Shown: piece by piece, positions 35,876 to 48,300 of the stretch | Layout: each line of letters begins with the position of its first letter | Numbering within the stretch: position 1 is the first letter of the stretch | Source: Caprimulgus europaeus | Lineage: Eukaryota > Chordata > Aves > Caprimulgiformes > Caprimulgidae | Assembly: GCA_907165065.1 (NCBI GenBank) | Contig: OU015543.1 | Location: forward strand, 11,225,501-11,289,500 | Direction of reading: 5' to 3' | Length of the DNA stretch: 64,000 bases | The notes under the pieces: generated by a model | What the model saw: only the letters and a program-made list of their open reading frames with translations | Told to the model about the DNA's origin: nothing | The model's database searches: none | Translations under genes and position numbers: made by a program

Positions 35876-38800
35876 AACTGATGTGTGCAGCATGGATGTA
35901 AATGAAACGGGGAGGTGAATCTGGAGGTTATTCTATAGCTGGGTTTGTGGCTGGTTGAGCACAGTCATTGTCTGAAGCACTTTAGGAAGAAACAGGTTGT
36001 TCTCTCCCTTGATAAAAGGCAGGAGGAAAGGTGATACCATCATTATTTCCCAGATGAGAACACAAACACAGCGTAAGGCGACTTGCACCAAAGGAAGATC
36101 TGGCCCAGAGAGACTGAAGGACTTTTTTAAGGTCATACCTGGAACTGCAGAGATTCTGATCATTAACTACAAGTTGTAAGAAATGGAGAAAAAGCTCAAA
36201 GTCTGCGTAATCTACAAAGCAGGGGAAGGGGGAGGGAATGAAAACACAGGGCATCAGCAAGCACATTGAAAGATTTGGAAAGGGATTCAAAAACTAAGCA
36301 GGAAACTCATCTTCAAATCTCCATGTTTCATGTCTGCTTGGAACATTCCCCTTATTGAAGGGATTGGTGCTCCTCAGCTCAATTCCAAACACACTAGCTG
36401 TCATCTCCATACATGCCTGGCTGGTCTGGAGTGCTGAGCCTGATGGCACAAGTGTGGAGCTGGGATTTTGTGTAATTTTGTGTAATTTTGGGAAGCGTAA
36501 TGGGAACAGACCTCGAGTAACCAAAAAGAGACTCCATGTCCTTATTTGTCTGGGTTGGAAAGCTCCTTTCCTGCTGTTGCTGTGTGGCCTCTCGGGCAGA
36601 TATTAAGGCTGTACAACTGTGACTCAGCTCGAAACTGCTGATCTAACCGGAATCTAACGCTCTGCAAGGGCTGAGGACGCCCGTGAAGCATTTCAATGCA
36701 GTTTTGACCCCACTGCTGATTTTTTCCAACTTTTTATCAGTCACTAATGCTATTAAATGATGGCTCAGATGGAGCCCTGACCTTATCTAGAAGGATTCCA
36801 TTTATAAATTCAAATTTACTTCTCAAATCTAATGGTCTCTTGGAAAGCTTATAATAATAATTACAGGGCTGGATTTAGAGATGCAGATTAGCTGTCACAG
36901 CCTGGATCTGCTTATTCTCCCTGTGACAAGCATCCTCTGCGAAAGCCGCTCACTGATCTGACTTTGATGTTCGCTGCGGGGGCAGCGGGTCGGGGGGCCG
37001 CTATCTACAGATTCTGCCTGGCTCCATCACGTTGCCTAAATCGTTAGCACCCTCTCCTGTCAGTGCCTTTCCCTTCTCTTGTTGGCCACTTGTCTGGTCA
37101 GATGGAATCAGCATAAATATAGCAACAAAACCCAGACAGCGTGTTTTGGTAGCGAGCAAGGTAACAGCTAAACTCTTCTCCCTCCCATACCAGCTGGATG
37201 CATCTAGCAAGCATCAAGCATGTGCTGCAGGACACAAGTAGATATTACCTGAACCTAAATGGCATGAGGAAAGTGCCACAGGAGACACACCAGAGTGGGT
37301 GTTGGCATGCCAGCAAGAGTGGGATACAGGCAACGCTGCCCACTGCTCACTGGGTGCATGACCCTCGGCAGATGGCACAGGGAGGTGCATTAGAGAAAGC
37401 TGCATGAATCAACTGGTTCCAATTTTCCCAGTTTTCTTGTCAAATGAGCAGTGCTTGCTGAGTCTTTTGGCATGCCAAGCTCATGCTGGAGACTGCAGGT
37501 TTCCTTGGTGTGCAAAAATATATAATAATGTTTAAAGAAATGTCTGTTCTTTCAAAATGTTTAAACTAAACTCCTGACTTCGAGGGAGCCTGTTTCACGG
37601 GTCTGGACTCTTGGCAGGTGGAGATTTCCATGAAGTGAAGGTTTTGGATGAAGCACACACTCTGGGATTCAACATCCACCTTGTCTGGTTTAGTTTATTT
37701 GTCCTGGTGTGATGGGCTTGTTGGATGTCCAAGGAAGGGACTGCCAGCTCTGCAGGGGGCTCCATCCACATTTGGGGTCCCAACAGCTTCTTGCACCCCT
37801 CGGGCAGCAGCGTAAGGAGTTGTACTGGATAAACCTGTGTGAGAGAGGATGTGTGTAGGGGTGGGGAAGTTTGCAAAGCAGTGTTTTCCAAACTGGGTTT
37901 TGCTTCTCTCTCCATTCACTTTTTGGTGTGCAAGGTTCACCTGTACTCAGATAACAGGTCCCCCATTGCCTACCAGGCAGGCAGGATCTAAAAGCACTTG
38001 CAAATTTTCATCTAAATTCAATGAAATGGCAATTTTCAGACCTGTTGGGCAGCTCAGAAGCTGTGATGAAGTCAGGACTGTTGCTGCTGCAAACACAAAA
38101 GCCACGTGTCCTCACGGGGGAAGTCAAAGAGCAGCAGAGTCCTGCAGCTCTCTGTACCCCACCAAGCAAAGCCCAACTCTGATCACCACCCCACTGTGAC
38201 TGCAATGGCATTTCATGGAAATTAGAGGATGAGTGAAACCAACTGAATGATTGTGGAGTCACTTGGTGGAGTTTGAGGTGAATTTTTCAAAGTTCCAGCT
38301 GAGGGAAGAGGAGCAGGTCTTTGGGGTTTGAGCAGCTACCCAGGAACAATGGCCACAGAGAGGTGGAAAGCAACAGCAGTATGTCACTGCTCACAGCAAT
38401 CTTGTGGGTTTTTCTGTTAGGAGAAGGAATGATGTCACAGGAGCACACACTGCTGGGGAAACACAAGCAGCATCACATGAACTATTCATATCACATCCTG
38501 CATGAACATCAGCATCAGACACGGCACCACCAGCTACCTCATCACACCAAGACCCGCAGCAGGTTGCTCTGTGCTCTTGGCATTTCTCCAGGTGGAATCA
38601 AAACCCACGGTGAAATCCTTCCATTTATCTTTTGCCTTGGGTAGACTTTATTTTGTAAGGAGTTAACATTATTTTGGAACACTTATGGCCACCTGAAGCC
38701 TTTCCCTTTTTTTAGCTAGGTGCATTGCCTTTGCTTTGTCCTCTCCTGCTCATTGTGAAGATGTTTCTGCTCGTTTGCCCACGTTTGGGGAACAGGAGAG

Positions 38801-39122
38801 AAAGTGAAAGTAATGAAAATTATAGCAAATTCAAGAACATAAAAATGAAATATGAGTCTTGAAAAGATCATTCTTTTTCTCCTTCCAAAGTTTCCTCTGA
38901 AGTACAGTTTTTAATCTAGCACCAACATTTACAGCTTTACTGAGTGTGCAAATCCAGGTTGTTATGGCCAAGCTGATGCTTGGGTGGGCAGGACAGGAAG
39001 GGGCTACAAACATTCCTGTTTCAGCAATACATAAATTTTATACTATTCTTTATAAAAAAAATGACTTCTCTTGCCTTTTCCTTACTTACTGGCTTGGATT
39101 TCAACCCATAGACACTGGAAAT
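35876..39122. other. Gene-free region downstream of KCNJ2
   Basis: No gene or transposon is recognised. ORFs are at most 116 codons and look random. The segment 36600-36930 reads like a candidate conserved non-coding element (see findings). Confidence 0.5.
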
Positions 39123-39123
39123 G

Positions 39124-39214
<91 letters not shown>
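39124..39214. repeat. (AAT)n trinucleotide microsatellite
   Basis: A perfect AAT/TAA array of about 91 bp, close to 30 units. A frame across it would give an asparagine run but has no other gene feature. Confidence 0.98.
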
Positions 39215-39217
<3 letters not shown>

Positions 39218-41917
39218 TAAAATCTACATTTGGACTGATACAAATGACATATATTAAATTGCGAAGTAGCTACTGAATCCCTCTGATTGGGAAGCTGTGC
39301 AAAAGGGGGTCACCAGCTGTGGCATTGATCTCCTGTCCTTGTTGGGAACCCTCCTCTTTGCACCTCCCAACTGTAGCAAGAGTAATTTAGGAACCAAGGT
39401 CAAAATCAAGTATGATGTCTCATCTCCCCAAACTTGGCCTTGCTCTGGTTATTCCTCTTATCCATGCAGCTGGGGGGGGTGGGATTCCCCGGGGAAACCC
39501 CTCTCCCTCCTGCTGCAGGAGGCACCTTGGCTCCTTGGGGAGACCTTCTCTGCTACAGCAGGTAGGAATCTATAGGCTCTTGCTTTCCAGGACTTCTCTT
39601 TTATTAACTCTTTTTATTTTTTAAAAAGCAAAATGCCTTGCTGTGCATAAACTGTATTTGATATGCAAATTAACTCATTAATTATTTTGCAATACATGGC
39701 ATGCAAGGTGCCTCATGGCTATGCCTGTGTTTCATCCAGGTTTGGAATCTACAAGCAGGAGGGACATGGTCACTGTGTTCACTGGGCTGCCCTGGGAACC
39801 CACAGCTCCAGCCCTTAAATACCAACACTCAACTATAAAGAAAGAATAAACCAAACCAGAGCACTTTGAAATTTCTCAATTATTATGCTTTGAGAAAAAT
39901 CTAGCTGCTAGTGTTGCCCAATACTAATAAACTCAGAGATGCTTCTTCCACCACCACCATTATTGGAGTTTCATTTAATTGCTAGAAAATAGGCTGTTAA
40001 CAGGAAAGGATAGATTTCTATAGTTTAATAGCACAGGGTCTTTATGAACAGGGATGAATCTCACCCTGGGGCACAGACATTACCCAGGGAAACAGGGCTA
40101 TTTTTGAAGCCTTTTGATATTCTTAAATGGTGCAGTGGCTGTTAGCTCCCAGGTAGGAGGAACATCTACCTTTAACCAAGACATTTCCACCTTTACCCCT
40201 GTATTGATGTGTGAGCCCTTTCCATGTGCACCCAGAATTCAAGACAGACCAACAAATCTTTTTTTTTTTCTTTTTCCCATGTTGATACTTGCACTGACTT
40301 CACTTTTTTTGGAAAGGTAGAAATAGATCAGAAGTTGATATTTTCTCTGTTTACACCTTAGGCAAGACAGCTTTGGCTCTCTGCAGTTGACTCAGAATCC
40401 TTCTGTGATCTACAGATGGAAATGAAGGGAATTCCAGTCTTTCTTCTGCAAGAGAATTTGTCCAGAGATGTTTAGCTTCTAATAAGAAGCCCAGCAGCTA
40501 ACTGAAAGGAAAAAAAAAAAACAAAACATCAAGGAAAATAAAGTGAATGAAAGCATGGAGCAGCTCAAATCACACACTGCATTTCAAAGCAAATGGAGTA
40601 CAAAAATAGTCCATCTACTCTTTATAGCAAGCTCAGTAGCTCCACCCAAAGGACACCCATCTGCTGGGTTTGGGGTGATGGGAACAGCAACATCTGATAG
40701 AGGAAAGCAATTAACTCAACTGAAGAAACCATAATGTCAGCTGCACCTTGCTTTGCAAAGGTTGTGCTGATGGAGACAGCCCCGGCACCGGGCTGCACGC
40801 CTCCTCTTTTCAAAGAAGCCAAGGGAATTAGAGCAATTAAGGAAACCCTGACCTATCCTAATTAGAGCCAGTGCTGGAGCTGTGTTAGAGTTGTTATCTC
40901 CAATTTTCCAAAGCTATCTCCCAGCAGGCTCAGGAATTTATTTCTGCCCTTCTCATTCTTTCCCCCTTCTTTTCCCTCTCATCCTAGTGACACTTCACCA
41001 GGCTTTGATCTCAAGAACCCTGGTAGATTTGGTATTTACCTTTAGAGTTGCAACATTTTAATGTAGTTGGAGCATTTCAGTATTTTCAGTATTTATAGCT
41101 CATTAACTCCTGCAATGAAATCCTTCTGCAGTTCTTTACTCTCAGTGTTTAATGAGGAGGGGTTGCCAGGATTGCTGTGCCCGTCCCTTGGCGTATTATC
41201 TGACAGTTTTTCTCTTGAATTAATTCAAGGTATGCATTGGCTAAACATCATTAAAACCATTGGACAAACAGACTGCGTAATATTCATAAATTAATGCAAA
41301 TCAGCTTCAAATATGTCAGACTAGCTCCCCTAGGAATCCCTGGACCTCAGCATGTTGTGACAGTTCTTGTTTAAGCAAATCTGGATCTTTCCGTGCGAAT
41401 AATGCGAGTGCTTTCATCCCGAGCGGTGTTACCAGCGAGACTACTGTGCCATTCTCCTTCGTAAAACTGTGGTCTCATCAGATAGAAATTAAACCACTGG
41501 GAGAGCAGGAGAAGGAAATGTGAGTAGCATTTGCATGCATTGTCCCTCCTTTTCATCTGCTGCAAGAACTGGATGGTGGCGCCTTTTTAACACTGCTATT
41601 ACAGGAAATTATTAAACAGTTGCAGTCCTTCAGATTCTGGATTTTCCAATGTGGAGATTTTGTTACAAGTGTAAATTATTTGCATATATTTGAGATATAA
41701 TTAATTATGTGTTGCTTGAAATCCTCACACTTTTCACTTCAAATCTCACAGGTTTCCTTCCATGGATATTTCCATGTCTCTGGAAAGAATTGCTTCAGAG
41801 GATGGTTGTTGCTCATGACTGTTCAGGGAGAAGCTTCCCAAGGTGTTTACAGGTAACTTTAGCTGCTCTAAAGGCTCACTAATTTTAGCTGATGCTCAGT
41901 TTATCACCCATAGGATG
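39215..41917. other. Gene-free region with octamer/homeodomain motif clusters
   Basis: No coding gene is seen. Octamer motifs occur at 39663-39670, 41294-41301 and, inverted, at 41529-41536, in AT-rich segments that may be enhancers. There is no other repeat. Confidence 0.45.
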
Positions 41918-42084
41918 CCCAGGCTGGCCAGAGAGGTTGTGGAGTCTCCTTATCTGGAGATGTTCCAAACCCACCTGGATGCTTTCCTGTGCAACCTGCT
42001 CAAGGTGAACCTGCTTTGGCAGGGGGGTTGGACTAGATGATCTCCAGAGGTCCCTTCTAACCACCACCATTCTGTGATCCTGTG
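41918..42084 (+). mobile_element. CR1 LINE 3' fragment, + orientation
   Basis: CR1 3' UTR (GGTTGGACTAGATGATCTCC at 42027-42046), ending in ATTCTGTGATCCTGTG. It matches the copy at 12060-12660 over its last part and is truncated at 5'. Confidence 0.92.
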
Positions 42085-45000
42085 TAAACCCTGGGAGCTT
42101 CTATGACCATGGTGGTGGTTGGGGTCTGCCTTGCTGCTGATCTGCATCCTGCTCTGCTCTTACTCTTCTACCAGGGTGCAGATGTGCTATTTATTATTTC
42201 TACCAGCAAGAGTCCATCATGGGACTGTTACTCACAGGGGCAACAATGTGCTGTAATATTTGGTGTGAAAAAAAATGTAAAGATTAGCACTCCAATATTT
42301 AACTGCCCCTCACACATCTTCCTAACTGAACATGTTCAGCCCGTTCCAACATGGTAGATTTTGTTTCAGATAGGAGATGTCCACATTCCTTCCTTGAAGT
42401 TTGTCTCCTCCACATATCAAGAAATGTTAACAAATCGGTGTAATATATGCCCTGGGGAGCAGAGAAAGCTGCTTTTCTTTTTCTTGGCTGGCTTAATTCA
42501 GGCTGGAGTTGTGTGACTTTTCATCTCTGCAAGGCTCACTTGCAGCGTAAAAGGAATATGATAAATTGTGGAAAAATAACTTGCTGGCTTTCTTAAGAAA
42601 CTCTCCTCTCCAGCTCCTCCTCTTGCTGTACTCCTTCCAGCTCCCCAGAATTCATTGCATCAGTGCATGTTATGGCACCTTTGGGATGTGTTACTCATAA
42701 GAATGGAGCTACTGGTGCTTTGCAGGCGTATTTTAACTTTGGCTCTCACACGAGTGCTCTGACACATCCGTGCTGTCTGCACGTCTGGGTAGCGTTTGCT
42801 TGCCGTTGCCTCCTGAGATTCCAGACAGCTCAAAAAAAGGAAACATCTCATTTATATTTTCTAAGGTATGTGGGAGGTCCTTTTGTTATTCTTTGTTGGT
42901 GGTGAGGGCTTTTGGGCAAGGAGTTAACGTGGGATGAAGGTAAGAGTGATGGCTCAAATGGGAACTTTGGGTTTCTGCTGTTGTGTCCACCTCCAGTTCT
43001 GTTCTTTCTCCTCTGAAGGTTGCAGGGTGGCCAGAGAGAGTGGGGAGACCCTGTTTGCTCAGCCAGTCTTGCTCATGTGCCCCTACATATTATTTTTTGC
43101 ATTGGGAAAATTCAGGTGTACCTCCTTGGGCTGGGGCAGCCTCCCGGCTATGTTGCCCTGGCCTCTTGGCACGCTGCTCACCTCATGGTTCTCCTTGTGA
43201 TGTTCCCTTCCACTGTGACCTACAGGCATCAGGGACTGAAGACATACAACCTCAAGGAGTTTGAACTGGCATTGGAGGGACTTGCACTTACTGCTGCCAC
43301 CACTGACCAAATTGCCTGGGTAATTCTGCCCTTTGTGCAGCAGATGTGAAATGGACCTGATCTGATCCTGAGTGCTCTTCCTTTGAATTAGTTTGGATCT
43401 CAAGATTCATCTGTAATTGCCTATAATTAACTTCTCCTTACAGGATGCTTTCAAGATGAGAGCTGATAAGCTCCATTACATTGTGGACATTTTCTTCTGG
43501 AGGCAGCCCCATCAGGTCCTTTTGCTCTGCAACGGTGTAACCTTGACTAATTTCAGTGATTTCAGGTTTATATGCAAAAAGATGAGATCAAAACCAACTC
43601 TCTGTCTGCTTTTGCATAAAAGCACAGAAAAATTCTCGGTTTAACCCCTGCAGGTCTCGTATCAGCCCTGGTTTGAAAAACTTGTGCTTTTTTTTAGGCC
43701 TAATCTAATGTAACCACCAATGACTGGTCAAATATTAAGGTTTATTATCAAGCAGCATATTTTCCATTAACAAATATATCAAGGTCAGGAAGACTTACAA
43801 TACCAAAGCATTTTAAATTAAAATACTCAAGTATCACATGTATATTCTGGCCTTTCATGCTCTGAATTATTGGCTAATATTTTTTCTCATAACCATGATC
43901 TTTTGTGCAAAAGAAGGGACAGACATGGACTGAAGTAAAACTTTTCTGGCCTGTCCAAATGAAATGTTCTCAGATTTAAGATGCTGTAGCACAGAGAGCA
44001 ATCTTTATAATTTTTTCTCTCCTTCAAAATGAATGACCAGATAGAGAGCTGGTGCACAAGCAAAGGGACAAAAATACATTAAACCAGCAAAATAGCATGG
44101 TGAGTTTTGTTAAATAAAATGCTGTTTTTGTTTTTCCCCTTAGGGAACAATAAGAAAACTTCTCTTTGTACATATCTCCTTCTGAAACAAACTCTGTGAC
44201 TGGTCACAACCTGTAATAAAAATGCCATATGCAAGAGAATATATTCAATATTGGGAAGGCAAAATAGAACGATATGATCTGTTTGGGGTTTGAAGGTAAA
44301 TGTTTAGACATTTTTTTCCTTTAAAATAATCTGTGATAGATGCTGGTTAGCTGACTGGGAAATGAAATCACAGAGGATTTATGCCATTAATGACAGGCTA
44401 TGATGTCAAAGACATTTGGCCTGTAGCCATAACCTTTTGTGTGGCTCTGGCTGATTCTTATAAATAAACAGGACCGCTCAGCTGCTGCCTGGATAGGAGT
44501 CCCCATGGCTTGGGAGCACTGAAAACTGGGCTAGGGAGAGCGTTTAAAAACACCAAGCAAAATACTGAGGGGAAGGGACGTCCTGCAAGAAGTGCTTTCC
44601 CCCTTCATTCTCTTTGGTTTTATGCAGTAGGGCTTGGTTAATGTTTAAAGAAGCACCAGATTACTGAAATAACACCGAAACCAATCTCACTTGCTGAAAC
44701 TCCACCATGTCAAGTTGATTTACAATTAGTCAAAAGCCTGGACACATTGTCAATAGCATACAGCACCATGATTTTTGTTCCTCTCATCCCATTTGTAGTA
44801 CAAAAGAGCAAACTGGATCGGCTTTTGCAGTCATCCCAGTGTGGCCACCAGCCTCAGCACCAGGTGGGAAGTGGTGGAACCACTGCAAATCTGACTGCAG
44901 AGAGAGAGGGAAACCCTGAAGTACATACAACTATATAACTTTCATAGGTACCATATCTGTCCCTTTAAGGAGCTTACAGGCATCATTTTAATCATGTTTT

Positions 45001-45090
45001 GCCAGATAATGCAGAGAATTTGTTTGCAGTCATTTCATTTGATAGTGTGGGAGGGCTTTGCTATAATTATTGGTGTTTCTTTCTTTTTTT
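42085..45090. other. Gene-free region
   Basis: No gene is recognised. At 42934-43349 all three + frames are open over 90-109 codons, but none shows a known motif. A TATAAATA box at 44459-44466 lies near a CAGCTG E-box (44479-44484). Confidence 0.45.
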
Positions 45091-45219
45091 CTTTTCTTTT
45101 CTTTTCTTTTCTTTTCTTTTCTTTTCTTTTCTTTTCTTTTCTTTTCTTTTCTTTTCTTTTCTTTTCTTTTCTTTTCTTTTCTTTTCTTTTCTTTTCTTTT
45201 CTTTTCTTTTCTTTTCTTT
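45091..45219. repeat. (CTTTT)n pentanucleotide microsatellite
   Basis: About 26 perfect CTTTT units, continuing almost directly into a second pentamer array. Pure pyrimidine on the + strand. Confidence 0.98.
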
Positions 45220-45221
45220 CT

Positions 45222-45389
45222 CCTCTTCTCTTCTCTTCTCTTCTCTTCTCTTCTCTTCTCTTCTCTTCTCTTCTCTTCTCTTCTCTTCTCTTCTCTTCTC
45301 TTCTCTTCTCTTCTCTTCTCTTCTCTTCTCTTCTCTTCTCTTCTCTTCTCTTCTCTTCTCTTCTCTTCTCTTCTCTTCTCTTCTCTTCT
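45222..45389. repeat. (CTCTT)n pentanucleotide microsatellite
   Basis: About 33 units of TCTTC/CTCTT, adjoining the CTTTT array with only a few irregular bases between. Together the two form about 300 bp of polypyrimidine. Confidence 0.98.
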
Positions 45390-48300
45390 TTTTTCTCTTT
45401 TCTTCGTGGGTTGTGTTACTAATGGTTCACCAGGCACCAGACCCTCAGCCTCAGTAGCTGCATTGTTTCAGGTTGACTGTCACCCATTTAAACCCTCTAA
45501 GGGCCCAGATCCTTTTATTAAAGTCCAGCCCCATGCTGGTGAGTGTTATAGAGAGTCTTCCAAAGCCTGAGCTAAGCCAGCTCTGTGTCCTGCAGGTGTG
45601 TGGTTCCTAATGCCCTGGTGCCTTCAGCAGACCCTGGATACAGCACCACCCCAGTCCTGGGATTTGGATGTGGACCCTGAGCAGCAGGAAAGTGTTCCTG
45701 AAACCTGGCTCATGACTATGGAAACAGCTCTTCAGCAACCCAGCGAGCCTGGGGAGTGTTAGCAGCCCAAAAGTTGTTCTTGCTGATGCCAGGCAACCTG
45801 CCTCTGCCCACCAGGCTTTAAACCACGCTTGTTTTCCCTTCTCATCTTTTCATGCACTGAACAAAGCGAAGAGAAACCATTAAGAATGCAGAAATTATTT
45901 TATGGCATCAATGATTAGATCCAGCCTGTGATTCAGCAGAGATATGAGTGTGTAGGAGCACCTAGGAGTAAATCCCTTCTTATAACTGCAGACTGAAAGC
46001 CTCCCCAGGGAAACCTGTTTTACAGCAGAGGCCACCAGTGTTGGGTATGGATCTTGCTAAGGGCTGATTCACCAGCATCTCCAGTTCCAGAAGCGACCAG
46101 GACCAGCTCTGCCAAGCTGGAGGAGTGATGAAGCAGTGGAAGGTCTCCTTGTCCATCCACCTGCCACAGCTCTGGGGCACAGCAGGATCCGCGTGGTGTG
46201 GGCTCATCTTTGAGCGCCCATAATTCAGTCCAGATGTCAGAGCAGCTCTGCAGTTTGCTGATTCTATTTCACTATTAACATATTTGTTTTATGACAGAGT
46301 AGGATCATTACAATTGTCACATTATTCTCTTTTTTTTCCCCTCTCCTATTAGTAGAGACACTTATTATCATTTTAAGAGGGAGGAACAAGTTCCCTATAT
46401 CTTTTTCCAGCCCTAAAAATACAGGACTATATTTTCCAGAGGAGCTTATGATTGTAGATTTAAATGTTCAACTAGAATATATTAAAATGCCCTAGACAAC
46501 AAGGAGAAAAAGGGAGTCCTGATACCCACAGGAAAGCAGCGTCCTTAAGCTGAATGATAGCAGTGCAATTATTGGTATTATCAGATCTAACAATCTACAA
46601 CCTTATTTTTAGGCACCCATCCCATTCACAAAAATATCCCTCAAATAATTTCCAAAGAATTTCACTTGAAGACTGTTTGTTTTGGAAAAATATAAATCAT
46701 TGTTCCATTTAAACATATTTCAGCTGAGAGAGCAATAATATTTTATTTGAGTTGAAAGAAGGCAGGGAATTATTAAATATTAATGTGTGGTTTACAGCAT
46801 GGGTTAAAGTTCCTCTCTTAATATATATACTTATATATACTTTATATATACTATAACTTTGCCCAAGAGACTTTATTCCTGAGGGAGTAAAAGTTTCTGC
46901 TTAAGGGACTTGAAAATAAATTAAAAAGTATATTTAGAAGGTATAAATATGCCAATATATGGCGTGCTTTCTGTCCAAAATTCTGCTACATTTTGAATGT
47001 TGGTGATAATTAATGGTGTGAGGTAATGAATAACAGTATATAAATGTGACACCTGGTCCAGGGCTTTGCTAGCACAGGTAGTGTGCTCATGTCCAGGGCA
47101 AGAAGACCTGACTCATTTCTGTATCAGGCTCTTACTTTCAAACCCCCTGAGACTGAGACAGGCACTAGCAGTTGTGCCAAGGTCAGACCATGACATTAAA
47201 GACTGAAACTCCAAATATCTGTGGTCAGAGAAAGGAAAGAGATGGCAAATGCCAAGGGAGAGAAAGATTCAGTGAAAAGGGAAGAAGCAGATCCTAAATC
47301 AGCATAGGTGATGCTCAGAAGGGAGTTCTGAAGAAAGGTGAGTGGGAATTGTGTCTTTCAAAGTCTCTGGAAAACAACTGTAAATGATGAAAATGCAATG
47401 GGATTTCAGCTTTTAAATCAGGTGAGGACATTTGGAAACTAGAACACACAAGTCTTTGAATCCACAGAGGTGAGGGAAAAGCTTCTGGAGGAGAACTTTT
47501 CAAAGGCTCAACAGGTTTATTGAATTTTTATCAAGATTTTTAATACCACAAAGACAACATCCATGCTGGTTTGGTGGCCACCAGCCACCTCTGGGCATGG
47601 AGGACCCTGTGATCCCACAGTTGATGGTCCCTGGGTTACATTCAGGGTAGTGGTGGACTGTGGTGACTCTGAACATCCTTCCCTGCCAGCAGCGAGATGA
47701 AATCCCATCAGCTGTGGCACCAAAGAGGAGGCAGAGAGGAGCCAGAGCTGTTTGCTGCATGTTTGGTTGCAGGGCAGGATTGCTCCAGAAGAAATTAAGA
47801 TGTAATAGTTGGGTGTTTCATTAATTTTAGGGGATGTTTTGAGCTGTATCTAATTAGAGGCTGTGAGACATCCTGAGACAGAAGAGAATAGTCATTTGCA
47901 AATGGAAGGGAACATCATATTATTTCCACTGCTTTGTACCACAGATCTGAAGAAAAAAAAAAATCATCTCCTTGAAGATGAGATAATCTTGGTGGAACAA
48001 TCCTGTAACATCTTCTGAAAACTGTCTGCAAGACTAAATTGTGAACTTTCTAATGGGAACCTTTCTGACATGTGCAGTGTGTTGCCTCTAATTTAAATTC
48101 CCCTAATTTTATCCTTGAAGTTTTTGGACCTTTAAACTTAAAAAGACAGAACTGCTTATTTTTTGTGCTTAGGGAAGGAGACAAGACCTTTATAGTCTCA
48201 AAGTGTGCTTTTTTTTTCTTTTTTTTTTTTCTTAAAGAAAATGTAATTGCATACAAACAGCAAAACCCTCTAAACAATTCTCACCAGTTACCTGATGAGT

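Noticed and set aside
42934-43349. Three overlapping + frames open at once (88-109 codons)
   Set aside because: They have no known motif, and simultaneous openness reflects a local lack of stop codons. No promoter is evident.
45030-45457. Long ORFs of Phe/Ser/Leu or Lys/Arg/Glu repeats
   Set aside because: They are translations of the pentanucleotide arrays.
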